Shown here piece by piece: positions 42,431 through 51,486 of a DNA stretch of 64,000 bases. The notes beneath the pieces were generated by a model that saw only the letters and a list, made by a program, of their open reading frames with translations, was not told where the DNA came from and made no database searches. The DNA comes from an uncultured Carboxylicivirga sp. (lineage in GTDB: Bacteria; Bacteroidota; Bacteroidia; Bacteroidales; Marinilabiliaceae). The position numbers were made by a program, and so were the translations under genes. Position 1 is the first letter of the stretch, and each line of letters begins with the position of its first letter. Where the stretch lies: positions 1,860,001 to 1,924,000 of the forward strand of contig NZ_OY771430.1 of the NCBI RefSeq assembly GCF_963674565.1, in the 5' to 3' direction.

Positions 42431-43006
42431 TTAATTGTTAGAGTTAATTTTATCAATGTCTAAAATACTTTTATTATGCTCATTATCTTTATATCGGATA
42501 ATGAACTTGTTAACACCAAGATTCTTTTTTATTTCCTTAATACGATATGAGTTTTTAACATTGATTTTTATAAATGTTTCTCCGCCATAAGTAATGCTGT
42601 CCACTTGATAAGTATATTTTGCATTATATCCGATTAATATATGACTCATTCCTTTGAATCCTTGTGAATATGTTGTTAATTCAACTAATTCATTAATAGT
42701 CCCAATTGTCCTCATCGAATATTCAGAATTAGGATCTCTGAAAAAACAATAGGTAACTAAGCTGATTATTGTGCTAATAATTAATAACCTAATTGATAGT
42801 TTTAGGTAATTAGTTTTCTTTTTTTGTTCACTTTGATTTTCAGAAAGATTAACTGGATTTGATAAATTTTCAAATTCCTTTCTAAGTTTAATTTCTCTTT
42901 TTAGACGAATAATTAAGTCGCCTCGTTTTACTTTGGAATTCTCTAAAAGATTCTGAAGTTCTTTGTCTGTAAGATTTTTTAAGTCGTTCAAATCCTTCTT
43001 TATCAT
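42431..43006 (-). CDS. Membrane protein with N-terminal SAP-like segment, unknown (cassette gene)
   Basis: The 191-residue protein has a charged helical N-terminus (about 1-60), one membrane helix (LIISTIISLVTYCFF) and an exported C-terminal domain with repeated strands (YTYQVDSITYGGETFIKI). It ends in a region like DUF3592 proteins. Family membership is uncertain. Cassette ends GTTGTACCCC and GGGGTACAAC match. Confidence 0.6.
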   Translation of the reverse strand: MIKKDLNDLKNLTDKELQNLLENSKVKRGDLIIRLKREIKLRKEFENLSNPVNLSENQSEQKKKTNYLKLSIRLLIISTIISLVTYCFFRDPNSEYSMRTIGTINELVELTTYSQGFKGMSHILIGYNAKYTYQVDSITYGGETFIKINVKNSYRIKEIKKNLGVNKFIIRYKDNEHNKSILDIDKINSNN

Positions 43007-43040
43007 TCAACTTTAGCTTTCAAAATGTATTTTTTAATGG

Positions 43041-43176
43041 GGTACAACGTTTGCTGGATGAAGTCTTGGCGCGTTAGTCGTTGTGTCGTGTCACCCGCTA
43101 GGGGGACTAAGACGGTAGACTAAGGTGTCAGGACGAGTAAACCGCGCCATGCTTTATTTCCAGCGTGTTGTAAGCA
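43041..43176 (-). repeat. attC-like site, main type
   Basis: Core boxes AAC at 43046 and GTT at 43167. Has GTCTTGGCG and GTTGTGTCG variants. Confidence 0.8.
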
Positions 43177-43181
43177 GTTTT

Positions 43182-43817
43182 TTATATTCCTAATTCTTTT
43201 GAAACCGTCCACTTACTAAGTCCTTTCTCGACAAAAATTAACCTTGGTCGATAACCATGACCTCCTGGATCAATCATTTCATAAAGAAAACAACCATTAT
43301 CATTGTTATCAGTAAATACTACCTTGGAAATAGCAATAAATCCGACATCCACATATTTGTCATTATTTTCCTTAATGTAAGTCCGCAAATCTAATTCCTG
43401 ATTAGATGAATATAGTTCATACCTACCTATTGGTTGCATTTTTTTAAAGTCGAGAATCTCCTTTTTTGAACTTGAAGCAACAAGTTTCGAAACTAATACA
43501 CTATCGCATGATGGAATTTCACCATATAACCTTGTGAGGTTAGGTATATCTGATTGATGGATTTCTAGTGAGCTAAAAACTTCTAAAAATAATCTCCGTT
43601 TTTCAATAGGTCGATTTTTTGCATAAACATAATCATTCCATAATTCTCGTTGTTTAATAGAATCATATTGAAAAATGCTATTAAATGGAATATGATAACG
43701 ACTTGTTCCTATAACATCTAATAATACATCATTGTATACACTATATGAGTCCTCTTGTTGTCTACAAGTTTGTGTTCCAAGAATAATCGCAAAAATGATA
43801 AATACTTTTTTCCACAT
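43182..43817 (-). CDS. Exported lipoprotein-like protein, unknown (cassette gene)
   Basis: The 211-residue protein has a signal peptide with a possible lipobox (LGTQTC) and a mixed alpha/beta domain. No motif is recognised. Cassette ends GTTGTAAGCA and TGCTTACAAC match, so it is a complete single-gene cassette. Confidence 0.6.
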   Translation of the reverse strand: MWKKVFIIFAIILGTQTCRQQEDSYSVYNDVLLDVIGTSRYHIPFNSIFQYDSIKQRELWNDYVYAKNRPIEKRRLFLEVFSSLEIHQSDIPNLTRLYGEIPSCDSVLVSKLVASSSKKEILDFKKMQPIGRYELYSSNQELDLRTYIKENNDKYVDVGFIAISKVVFTDNNDNGCFLYEMIDPGGHGYRPRLIFVEKGLSKWTVSKELGI

Positions 43818-43861
43818 AAAACTTTCTCAATTATAGAATCCTATCCTATTTGGCAAAATTG

Positions 43862-43997
43862 CTTACAACGTTTCCTGGATGAAGTCGTGGCGCATTAGTC
43901 GTGGTGTCGTGTCACCCGTTAGGGGGACTAAGACGGTAGACTAAAGTGTCAGAACGAGCCGACCGAGCCATGCTTTATTTCCAGCGTGTTAGCGCTT
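43862..43997 (-). repeat. attC-like site, main type
   Basis: Core boxes AAC at 43867 and GTT at 43988. Left arm has TTTCCTGGA. Confidence 0.8.
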
Positions 43998-44005
43998 GGC
44001 ATTTA

Positions 44006-44513
44006 TTATTCATAAATATATCCTTTATTTGTATATACTATTTCAAGGTCTTTATTTTTGACGTCTGAAATATGAATAAAGTTGAAATTATTCATTTCGT
44101 TAAATTTGTACCGTTTTCTGTCTATTCTTAATTCAAAACTGTTTTTTTTCCTTATCACGTTTAAACTTCACGGAAGAAGACCAACCAAGACTTTCATCTG
44201 TCTCTAAAGTGTCTATATATAAATTTTGATTGTTATGAATAAGGGTCACAGGAGTGTTATAAAAGTACCCATCAAAATTAATTTGAATTGAATCACGTAA
44301 AGGAAGAATTTCTTTCGAATTCCTGGAGATTCCAGAATTTAATGAATCTATTAATATCTCAACGTGTTTTAATTGAAAATTTAATGTGTCAGAAAGGAAT
44401 TGATTAAATTTTCCTAATTTATTTGTTCGTTTGCAAGAGAATGTAATTACTAAAATGCTTATAACAATTAATAGTCTTGGCATTAACTTGAATATTTTAT
44501 AATTCCTTTTCAT
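44006..44513 (-). pseudogene. Lipoprotein gene with homopolymer frameshift (cassette gene)
   Basis: The open frame 44133-44513 (126 residues, signal peptide with lipobox SFSC) stops just after a run of eight A on the coding strand (44142-44149). With seven A the frame would continue to a TAA at 44006, adding about 43 residues (through RIDRKRYKF) and ending close to the attC edge as other cassette genes do. This is a frameshift, a sequencing error or a slippage-tuned gene. The function is not recognised. Confidence 0.65.
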
Positions 44514-44541
44514 TTACTCTTGAGTTAGGTTATTCTGCTTA

Positions 44542-44676
44542 GCGCTAACGGTTGCTGGATGAAGTCGTGGCGCATTAGTCGTGGTGTCGTGTCACCCGAT
44601 AGGGGGACTAAGACAGTAGACTAAGGTGTCAGGACGAGCAAACCGAGCCATGCTTTATTCCAGCGGGTTGTGGGTA
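44542..44676 (-). repeat. attC-like site, main type
   Basis: Core boxes AAC at 44547 and GTT at 44667; right arm CAGCGGGTT. Confidence 0.8.
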
Positions 44677-44681
44677 GTTTT

Positions 44682-45107
44682 TTATTTTTTCATCCAATAT
44701 TCTTGTAGTCTTTTCTTTACTACGTCAAATTCCTTTCGCTTCATCCAATTCCGTTCAATCAAGTGTATTCCTTGTCGGCTTTCTATCTCAATTATATTGT
44801 CGTAGGTTTCGAATTCTCCAATGTCCAAAATGTCGTTAAAGTCTACTCTTCTTCTGTCTTTCCATCTTCCGGGTATCTCAATGAAGTCATTCCCTATTTT
44901 TAGGTTTCCAACATTAAATTTTCTGAAGAATATTGTCAAGAATACAATTCCCATAGCCAAAGTCATTAAACAGAATAATCCCATAATTATCGAGAACCAT
45001 ATTTCTTCTGCACCGATAACCATTCCAAAAATCACAGACATAGTTATTCCACCTAGTCCTACTAAAAAGTATTTAAGCGGTGGTCGATATTTATATTCTT
45101 CAGTCAT
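44682..45107 (-). CDS. Two-helix membrane protein with PH-like domain (cassette gene)
   Basis: The 141-residue protein has two membrane helices (about 12-60) and a C-terminal strand-rich domain (LKIGNDFIEIPGRWKDRRRV) resembling bacterial PH-like domains. A basic C-terminal helix follows. Function unknown. Cassette ends GTTGTGGGTA and TACCCACAAC match. Confidence 0.6.
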   Translation of the reverse strand: MTEEYKYRPPLKYFLVGLGGITMSVIFGMVIGAEEIWFSIIMGLFCLMTLAMGIVFLTIFFRKFNVGNLKIGNDFIEIPGRWKDRRRVDFNDILDIGEFETYDNIIEIESRQGIHLIERNWMKRKEFDVVKKRLQEYWMKK

Positions 45108-45119
45108 TTTTTCAAATTA

Positions 45120-45252
45120 CCCACAACGGTTGCTGGATGAAGTCGTGGCGCGTTAGTCGTGGTGTCGTGTCACCCGATAGGGGGACTAAGACGGTAGACT
45201 AAAGGTCAGGACGAGCAAACCGAGCCATGCTTTATACCAGCGGGTTGTAGCA
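45120..45252 (-). repeat. attC-like site, main type
   Basis: Core boxes AAC at 45125 and GTT at 45244. Two bases shorter than most in the centre (CTAAAGGTCAGG). Confidence 0.8.
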
Positions 45253-45258
45253 CGTACT

Positions 45259-45831
45259 TTATTTTCGTTGTTGTAATATTAGATCTTGGTTAATGCCATT
45301 ACATAGAAAGCGAACCCAATTATTTCCCCAATGAAATGATTCAAGCTTGATTTCATTCGAGAATTCAAATTTCAGTTCTTCTCCATTATAGGTTTTGTCA
45401 TTTGTCACTTTAATGATAGGTGTTATCTCAATTATTGCTTCGGGAATTTGGACAGTATCCGTGTCAAGATATGGATGCAATTCTCGGTTATACTTTCTTA
45501 TTAATCTTTGCGATACATGAACATTCTCAATGAAAGGTTTCCAATGTCCTTCATGAGATATTATTCCTTTTACAGTATATTTCACTAAGGATTTATTATT
45601 GAATAGATTAAGTTTGCTTTCTACCAATTCAACTTTAAACGAATCAATTCTTAAAGATTCTTGATATGACCACCAACCAATTTGATATGTTTCCTTTATT
45701 TCTATTTTAGGATTTCTTGGTTCAGCAAATAGGATATCTCTATAATTTCTGTAAAGTATAAAACAAATAATTCCAATACTTATAAGAATTACAGTTCCAA
45801 TCCAAGCAAATATTTTAAGTCTTCTCGTCAT
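45259..45831 (-). CDS. Membrane-anchored exported protein, unknown (cassette gene)
   Basis: The 190-residue protein has one N-terminal membrane helix (AWIGTVILISIGIICFILY) and an exported beta-rich domain (VELVESKLNLF, YTVKGIISHEG). No family is recognised. Cassette ends GTTGTAGCAC and GTGCTACAAC match. Confidence 0.6.
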   Translation of the reverse strand: MTRRLKIFAWIGTVILISIGIICFILYRNYRDILFAEPRNPKIEIKETYQIGWWSYQESLRIDSFKVELVESKLNLFNNKSLVKYTVKGIISHEGHWKPFIENVHVSQRLIRKYNRELHPYLDTDTVQIPEAIIEITPIIKVTNDKTYNGEELKFEFSNEIKLESFHWGNNWVRFLCNGINQDLILQQRK

Positions 45832-45840
45832 TTTTGTATG

Positions 45841-45976
45841 TGCTACAACGTTTGCTGGATGAAGTCGTGGCGCATTAGTCGTGGTGTCGTGTCACCCGAT
45901 AGGGGGACAAAGACGGTAGACTAAGGTGTCAGGACGAGCAAGCCGCGCCATGCTTTATTTCCAGCGTGTTAGCAGC
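45841..45976 (-). repeat. attC-like site, main type
   Basis: Core boxes AAC at 45847 and GTT at 45968; has GGGGGACAAAGACGG. Confidence 0.8.
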
Positions 45977-46376
45977 TGGCATTTCTGTTTTTATTTATTG
46001 TAATCAAATAAATTTTCTGCAATCCTAGTATAATTAAAAGAATCACAGCTATTACTCCTGAAAAGATTGCGGTATTTTCAACACCCGAACAAAAGTCAGT
46101 CACGGGAATATTATTACAATTTAATTTTCCTATTAGTATTAAGGTCAAAAATATGCGTATGAATATTTTAAAAGGTTTATTCTTAATAATGAATTCGTAT
46201 AGTGCGATAAGCAAAAAAGATAATGCAACGATCCAACCATTAAACATATATTCAGCAAGTATGCTTTCTACCTCAATTTGAGCAATAAAATGCTTGAAGT
46301 CCCAATATTCAAATATTGTTGTAATAATTAAAATTGTGGACAAAAGAATTGAGTAATATTTATTCACGAATCTCAT
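45969..46376 (-). CDS. Four-helix membrane protein, unknown (cassette gene)
   Basis: The 135-residue protein has four hydrophobic helices and the motif NCNNIPVTDFCSGVENTA between helices 3 and 4. It begins near the GCTGCTAAC cassette edge, and its last codons reach the TTAGCAGC edge. Function unknown. Confidence 0.6.
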   Translation of the reverse strand: MRFVNKYYSILLSTILIITTIFEYWDFKHFIAQIEVESILAEYMFNGWIVALSFLLIALYEFIIKNKPFKIFIRIFLTLILIGKLNCNNIPVTDFCSGVENTAIFSGVIAVILLIILGLQKIYLITINKNRNASC

Positions 46377-46383
46377 TTGCTTG

Positions 46384-46518
46384 CTGCTAACGTTGGCTGG
46401 ATGAAGTCGTGGCGCGTTAGTCGTGGTGTCGTGTCACCCGATAGGGGGACTAAGACGGTAGACAAAGGCGTCAGGACGAGCAAAACTAGCCATGCTTTAT
46501 GCCAGCGTGTTGCCAACC
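46384..46518 (-). repeat. attC-like site, main type
   Basis: Core boxes AAC at 46389 and GTT at 46509; has ACAAAGGCGTC. Confidence 0.8.
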
Positions 46519-46523
46519 GTTTT

Positions 46524-47699
46524 TTATTCATTCTTCAATTCTTCTATTCCAACAATTAGTCCGTTTGCAATAAAATTATCCCCTGAACTAAGTTTTGAAA
46601 TCGTATATGTTTCTTGGTCACCTTTTAAAAAGTCAATCGAAATCAATTTGTCCGTTCCGTTTGCTGTCAAAAAGAAGTCTCCAATATTTATTTTATCAAT
46701 TTTTTCAAATCCTTTGTATTGTTTAGATTTCTCAGGTTTTATCGAAGCCCAACTTTTGTTTACAATTCTGAATGGATGGTCTTGTGTCACCGTAATTTCT
46801 AATCCGCTTTCAAACTTGTATTTTACCAATTCACGATGAATTACTTTTTCAAGTTTCTCAATTTTCGCTGATTTTAACTGATTTGTTTCCAAGTCCTTGT
46901 AAGCAATCAAATCGCCAATATTTAGATTTTCAATATTTTCCGTTGAGTTATTTGCTAATTGAATTTTTGTCCCTTTTGCAAAACAATGAACATCAAGCCC
47001 GTCAAAATTAATTTCAGAAACAACAACATCGGAATATTTTGTTCCTTTATAAACTTCAACAATCTCAATTTTTAAAATCAAGTCCTGATTTTTAATTGTT
47101 GAGTTAATTGGGTCAATCGAAAAGCTTTGTGGTGAATTTATATCCTGAAACTCAAGAATCGCGTATTGCTTTCCATTAATGTAAAGTTTAGCTTTTTTAA
47201 TCCTTGAATTACTTTCCCAAAGATTTTGATTTTTAAAATATCCGTTATAAAATATTAGCTTGTTGACTCTTGGAGAATTTGGTTTGAAAAAGAATTCTAT
47301 GTACTCGCCAATGCCATAATCACTTTTGCCTTCAACCCAACCTGTAAACAAATTAAAATCATGAACATTATCAGCTTTGTAATTTATACTATCCAATTCC
47401 GAAGATGCTAAAATTTTATAAGGTCCACCTCCACAATACCAGCTACATCCAACGCCTTGAGTCAACGGCCCCTCTAACATTTCTAATTTATCAATCAGGC
47501 TTCTTACATTATCAGGACTATTTTTGTAAGCATCGTAATCATCTAAGTTCAAAACTTCAATTGCTTTTTCCCAATCCTTTTGTTCTGAAACAGTATAACT
47601 AATTTTATTGCCAATTTCTGGTTTAAGCGTTTTTAAATCTTGGGAAAAACTGTTTATTGCAATAAAAATCAAAGTCAATATTGTAGTTATTTCTCTCAT
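46524..47699 (-). CDS. Exported protein with NADase-type glycan-binding and Hint domains (cassette gene)
   Basis: The 391-residue protein has a signal peptide (to SFSQ), a central galactose-binding-like domain (LFTGWVEGKSDYGIGEYIE, as in discoidin NADase-type domains) and a C-terminal Hint domain. Hint motifs are Cys239 in HCFAKGTKI, His308 in TVTQDHPF and the final NFIANGLIVG. Hint domains process or release proteins, and here nothing follows, so self-cleavage would free the N-terminal part. It is the largest cassette gene apart from the IS region. Ends are GTTGCCAACC and GGTTGGCTAAC, with one bulged T. Confidence 0.75.
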   Translation of the reverse strand: MREITTILTLIFIAINSFSQDLKTLKPEIGNKISYTVSEQKDWEKAIEVLNLDDYDAYKNSPDNVRSLIDKLEMLEGPLTQGVGCSWYCGGGPYKILASSELDSINYKADNVHDFNLFTGWVEGKSDYGIGEYIEFFFKPNSPRVNKLIFYNGYFKNQNLWESNSRIKKAKLYINGKQYAILEFQDINSPQSFSIDPINSTIKNQDLILKIEIVEVYKGTKYSDVVVSEINFDGLDVHCFAKGTKIQLANNSTENIENLNIGDLIAYKDLETNQLKSAKIEKLEKVIHRELVKYKFESGLEITVTQDHPFRIVNKSWASIKPEKSKQYKGFEKIDKINIGDFFLTANGTDKLISIDFLKGDQETYTISKLSSGDNFIANGLIVGIEELKNE

Positions 47700-47721
47700 T
47701 GCAGAGTCTTTTTTAAATGGT

Positions 47722-47856
47722 TGGCTAACGTTTGCTGGATGAAGTCGTGGCGCATTAGTCGTGGTGTCGTGTCACCCGATAGGGGGACTAAGACGGTAGA
47801 CTAAGGTGTCAGGACGAGCAAACCCAGCCATGCTTTATTCCAGCGTGTTAGCCACC
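47722..47856 (-). repeat. attC-like site, main type
   Basis: Core boxes AAC at 47727 and GTT at 47847. A consensus copy. Confidence 0.8.
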
Positions 47857-47857
47857 G

Positions 47858-48511
47858 TTATTTTATTTTCATGATTTTTTGATTTCCATCTTCTAAAAGT
47901 CTTGTGTCGAGATACACTTCAATAAGTTCGTTTTTTTCATTGTAATGTAAGACTTTCGAAATAAGACCATATTCCATTCGAATAGTCTTAATATTTCCGT
48001 TTTTATAGAAATTATATTCGTAATAAACACCGTTAGAGTCATAAATTAGATATTCTTTTCCATTTATCAATTTGTATTCTTCAGGTAGAAATTTTTGGCT
48101 TGTAAGTGATATTACATTCTCATTAAAAATGACTGTTTGAGGTGTTTTTTCAAGATTCAGTATATCATAGAAGAGATGAAAATAACAGTCACATTCACTT
48201 TCTGCTATCATTATTACATAATCATTAATCTGCATCTCAATTGGTCCTGTCCAAATAAACAATGTGTCATTCGAGTAATTAATCCAAGAAGTGTCACCGA
48301 TTGAGCAATTCCCATAAATATCAAGTTGTAAAGTCAGAATGTTTTTTGAAATATCTTGTTTTGCAATTCTATTATTTATTCGGTTATAATTCTCAAATAC
48401 TTCATTCTCGTCACATATGGACAAATAATTTATTAGTTCAGGAATCTTATGGGGCTGTCCTGAAACACTTAATGAAACTAATAGTATTAATATGGTTATA
48501 ATGTATTTCAT
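47858..48511 (-). CDS. Exported protein with MORN-like tail, unknown (cassette gene)
   Basis: From the ATG at 48511 the 217-residue protein has a signal peptide (to VSGQ) and a C-terminal segment of the toggling pattern NGVYYEYNFYKNGNIKTI, like MORN or Rhs-type strand repeats. The longer open frame to 48622 lies inside the attC and is not used. Cassette ends GTTAGCCACC and GGTGGCTAAC match. Confidence 0.6.
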   Translation of the reverse strand: MKYIITILILLVSLSVSGQPHKIPELINYLSICDENEVFENYNRINNRIAKQDISKNILTLQLDIYGNCSIGDTSWINYSNDTLFIWTGPIEMQINDYVIMIAESECDCYFHLFYDILNLEKTPQTVIFNENVISLTSQKFLPEEYKLINGKEYLIYDSNGVYYEYNFYKNGNIKTIRMEYGLISKVLHYNEKNELIEVYLDTRLLEDGNQKIMKIK

Positions 48512-48516
48512 AATGG

Positions 48517-48657
48517 TGGCTAACGGTTCGGCCATATGAAGTGGCACTGGATACGTGTGGTATATTCGCTTTCTTGTTTGTGCTAATGCTCGCGCGGGAG
48601 CTGAACTCCCCAATCGCACCAAAGCTAGGGCTACTTTATGATGGCTTGTTAGCGGGC
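48517..48657 (-). repeat. attC-like site, divergent type
   Basis: Core boxes AAC at 48522 and GTT at 48648. The arm GGCCATATGAAG pairs with CTTTATGATGGC. The centre has no similarity to the main type. Confidence 0.7.
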
Positions 48658-48662
48658 GTATT

Positions 48663-49712
48663 TTACTGATAATTAATATTCATTGGAATATAGTATTTTT
48701 GGCGAATTGGCTTTCCATTCAAGTATGCAGGTTTCCAATTAGGCATGCCATTAATAATTTCAATAACCTGCTTATCTACATTTTCACTTATTCCTTTTAT
48801 AATAAATGGGTTAATTGCTTTACCTGTCGAATCAATTTCTAGTTTGATATGTAATTTTGTCTTTAATTCTATTGTATCGGCATCTCCAAATTTCAATCTT
48901 GACAAAATGTACTTCATTAATTCCATTTGTCCTCCAATATATTCAGCATTAGAATTCCAGTTTTCACTTTGCTCTAGGCTGTCTGCTTTTAGTTTTGCTT
49001 GTTCTAAGAAGTCTGCCCCATATTTAGTCTTCAAATTGATAGTCATAACTGAATCGTAGCAATTATAATACTCAATTGAATCCGTAAAAAACCACTTTAT
49101 ATTGTAGTATTTATCTAAAACATATGTATATGAATTTACAGGTGGTACAAATTCAAGTGAGTGCAAAGAATAATTTGAATCTTCAAAATCATTCAGCGCA
49201 ATAAGAGAAGCCTTTTCACAATCACTCTTTTTATCAATTATTGCTATCGTTACATGACCATTTTTAATATCACAATAAAATGTATTTGAATATATGGATT
49301 CCCAATTTTCTACATCAAATCTTAAAAACTCTCCAAAAACAGCTCCTATGTTTTTGGTAACCCAATTTGCAAAGACTTTTTTGTTATTAACCTTTTGTTT
49401 TCCAAACACCTGTTCAAGACTAAACCTATAATCCTCACATCCATTAACTAGCTCTATTAAGAACAAGCTATCATTTTCAATTTTCCAAGTTCCAATATGA
49501 CCGCGCCAACAACTACTAGACATACAAGTAGTATCGGAATAATCGATAATTTTGTTTCTAATTATAGAATCTGACTTCATTAATTTCTCAAGAGGATAGA
49601 AATCGATGAATATGGTATCAGACTTATAAATTAATACATCCGGAGTTTGTTCCGTTGCAAATGTTATCACGGAAATCCAGAAAATAGTTGATATTAATAG
49701 TAACTTTTTCAT
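48663..49712 (-). CDS. Exported TonB_C-like protein (cassette gene)
   Basis: The 349-residue protein has a signal peptide and a long unassigned middle with CSSCWRGHIG. The C-terminal TonB_C-like domain has GGQMELMKYI, LEIDSTGKAINPFI, MPNWKPAYLNGKPI. The last 90 residues are closely similar to the gene at 57732-58451. Variable N-terminal parts on a common C-terminal domain suggest a family spread as cassettes. Ends GTTAGCGGGC and GCCCGCTAAC match. Confidence 0.7.
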   Translation of the reverse strand: MKKLLLISTIFWISVITFATEQTPDVLIYKSDTIFIDFYPLEKLMKSDSIIRNKIIDYSDTTCMSSSCWRGHIGTWKIENDSLFLIELVNGCEDYRFSLEQVFGKQKVNNKKVFANWVTKNIGAVFGEFLRFDVENWESIYSNTFYCDIKNGHVTIAIIDKKSDCEKASLIALNDFEDSNYSLHSLEFVPPVNSYTYVLDKYYNIKWFFTDSIEYYNCYDSVMTINLKTKYGADFLEQAKLKADSLEQSENWNSNAEYIGGQMELMKYILSRLKFGDADTIELKTKLHIKLEIDSTGKAINPFIIKGISENVDKQVIEIINGMPNWKPAYLNGKPIRQKYYIPMNINYQ

Positions 49713-49724
49713 TTGACATTATGC

Positions 49725-49858
49725 CCGCTAACGTTTGCAGGATGAAGTCGTGGCGCGTTAGTCGTGGTGTCGTGTCACACGATAGGGGGACTAAGACGGT
49801 AGACTAAAGTGTCAGGACGAGGTGACCGAGCCATGCTTTATTCCAGCGTGTTAGCGGT
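49725..49858 (-). repeat. attC-like site, main type
   Basis: Core boxes AAC at 49730 and GTT at 49850. Has TGCAGGATG in the left arm and TCACACGATAG in the centre. Confidence 0.8.
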
Positions 49859-49867
49859 AGGCATTTA

Positions 49868-50365
49868 TTATTTATAATCCTCTATTTTAAATTTCTTCTG
49901 TATCTGAAAAGTCTGTCCCGTTGTTTTAAAAACGGAGTCAAGATTTTCACAATAAAACATTGAATTTTCTAACATCTTGGTTGTTGCTTTGATTATAACC
50001 TTTTTATTTTCTTTTTGTAGTTCAGCCCTTTTATAAATTTTGATTTTGTCAAAATCAGATTTACTCAAATAGAGTCGAATTATTGAATCATCTTCAGTTA
50101 AAAGTTACACAAAAGGTTGGTATAGAAGGTCATGTTTTTGAAGCGTTTTATATTGATGGTAAAGTTTTAGCTCATCTTTTTTTGCTGAGTCAGGATTAAT
50201 AGAATGGATGAAGTTCTCATATTTGTCTATTAAACTGTCAGGCTGATTGTAATAATTTCCAATTCTTAGAAAACCAAAATATAAGTCGCCCTTAATTTCA
50301 ATTATTTTAGAATTATAGCTGCAAGAGCTTAATATTAAAAGTAAAAAAAGCAACAATCTATTCAT
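49868..50365 (-). pseudogene. Lipoprotein gene with in-frame TAA, copy 1 (cassette gene)
   Basis: A lipoprotein start (LILSSC lipobox) opens at 50365 and stops at a TAA after 86 codons (around 50105). The same frame then stays open for 79 more codons to 49868, close to the attC edge. The gene is therefore one 165-codon frame cut by a single stop. The second copy at 54766-55263 has the same stop, so the stop predates duplication or is tolerated by read-through. Function not recognised. Confidence 0.7.
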
Positions 50366-50382
50366 AGTTTTTTATTTGCTTA

Positions 50383-50516
50383 CCGCTAACGTTTGCTGGA
50401 TGAAGTCGTGGCGACTGGTCGTAGTGTCGTGTCACCCGATAGGGAGACTAAGACAGTAGACAAAAGCGTCAGGACGAGCCGACCGAGCCATGCTTTATGC
50501 CAGCGTGTTGGTTGGC
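50383..50516 (-). repeat. attC-like site, main type
   Basis: Core boxes AAC at 50388 and GTT at 50507. Has GGCGACTGGTCGTAG and GGAGACTAAG variants. Confidence 0.8.
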
Positions 50517-50530
50517 GTTATTAATTATAG

Positions 50531-50830
50531 TCAAATTAATAAAAGAATAAAACTCAATCCCCATGTTGCCAAAGGTATAAGTGATGTCTTGAATAGATGT
50601 CTCTGCTTAATTAAAAGAAATAAGGAAATTATCAAAGTCAGAACAAAGGCAATTAGCATAGGTCCTAATATTAAAATATACAAACCAGATGCAGGATTTG
50701 GATCTTGGTCACCTTTCAAAGCTTGAGTGAAATCATAATTCATTAAGCAAATAAGAACTCCAAAAGTAGTGTTGATAGCAAGATATGCTTTGTATACAAG
50801 GTTCCAAATGTTAAATTCTTTTATTCCCAT
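50531..50830 (-). CDS. Small membrane protein, unknown (cassette gene)
   Basis: The 99-residue protein has three hydrophobic helices with a short exposed loop (FTQALKGDQDPNPASG). Cassette ends GTTGGTTGGC and GCCAACCAAC match. No family is recognised. Confidence 0.55.
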   Translation of the reverse strand: MGIKEFNIWNLVYKAYLAINTTFGVLICLMNYDFTQALKGDQDPNPASGLYILILGPMLIAFVLTLIISLFLLIKQRHLFKTSLIPLATWGLSFILLLI

Positions 50831-50901
50831 CTACTCATTGTTCTTAAATTAGTCTGTTAAGTTTAATTATTTAATATTAGCTTTTGCGAGACACGGAATG
50901 C

Positions 50902-51101
50902 CAACCAACGTTTAGTATAAGAAACGTAAGTGATTTCGAAGCTCTTACCTATCAAGTTGCACTGAGCCAAATTTGCGTTTTGACACAAATTAAAAATATT
51001 AAGCAAGTCCGTCAAATCGCAGATTTGGCGGAGCTGATTAAATGCTCTAAAGCTTCGTAAACCACTGAACCACTTATGTTTTTTATACATTGTTGTACAC
51101 C
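50902..51101 (-). repeat. attC-like site, long divergent type
   Basis: Core boxes AAC at 50907 and GTT at 51092. About 200 bp, with GTATAAGAAACG near one end and TTTTTTATAC near the other. Internal AGATTTGGCGGAGCTGATTA is shared with the site at 60070. Confidence 0.65.
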
Positions 51102-51105
51102 GTTT

Positions 51106-51486
51106 TTATCTATCTTTCATTATCTGTTCAACATATTTCCGGTGGTTCTCATATCCATTTTTCTCAGGATTATCAAGGTCAATCATTTCACCCAATCCCG
51201 TATCAAATATCTGCCAACCATACTGTTTGGCTAATTCTATCAATTCAAAAAGTCCATTCTCTCCGTATAGACTTAACATTTTGTTACTTTCAAGTTCTTC
51301 ATCCGTAAAAAAGTCGATGGAAAAGTCCGTCCCTTTTATTTCTCTATGATTATCATCCCTAATAATATCACTGAATGAACTCTCAAGAATTTGAGAAAAA
51401 TTAATTGGTTCAAATTGGCTCTCATCAACGTCCTCAATGGAGTCAATTTTTTGATTTGTATTGAAAAGTATTATATCCCAACTCAT
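51106..51486 (-). CDS. Cassette partner of cREC protein, unknown
   Basis: The 126-residue soluble protein starts MSWDIILFNTNQKIDS and has WQIFDTGLGEMIDLDNPEKNGY near its end in two stretches. It overlaps the upstream cREC-like gene by 4 bases (ATGA), so the two are co-translated in one cassette. The family resembles small proteins found beside toxin-immunity genes, but no function can be claimed. Confidence 0.6.
   Translation of the reverse strand: MSWDIILFNTNQKIDSIEDVDESQFEPINFSQILESSFSDIIRDDNHREIKGTDFSIDFFTDEELESNKMLSLYGENGLFELIELAKQYGWQIFDTGLGEMIDLDNPEKNGYENHRKYVEQIMKDR

Noticed and set aside
46377..46559. Plus-strand small genes beginning inside attC sites (also 36-62 kb elsewhere)
   Set aside because: They are translations of the repeat itself (GWMKSWRVSRGVV pattern recurring) and not conserved genes.
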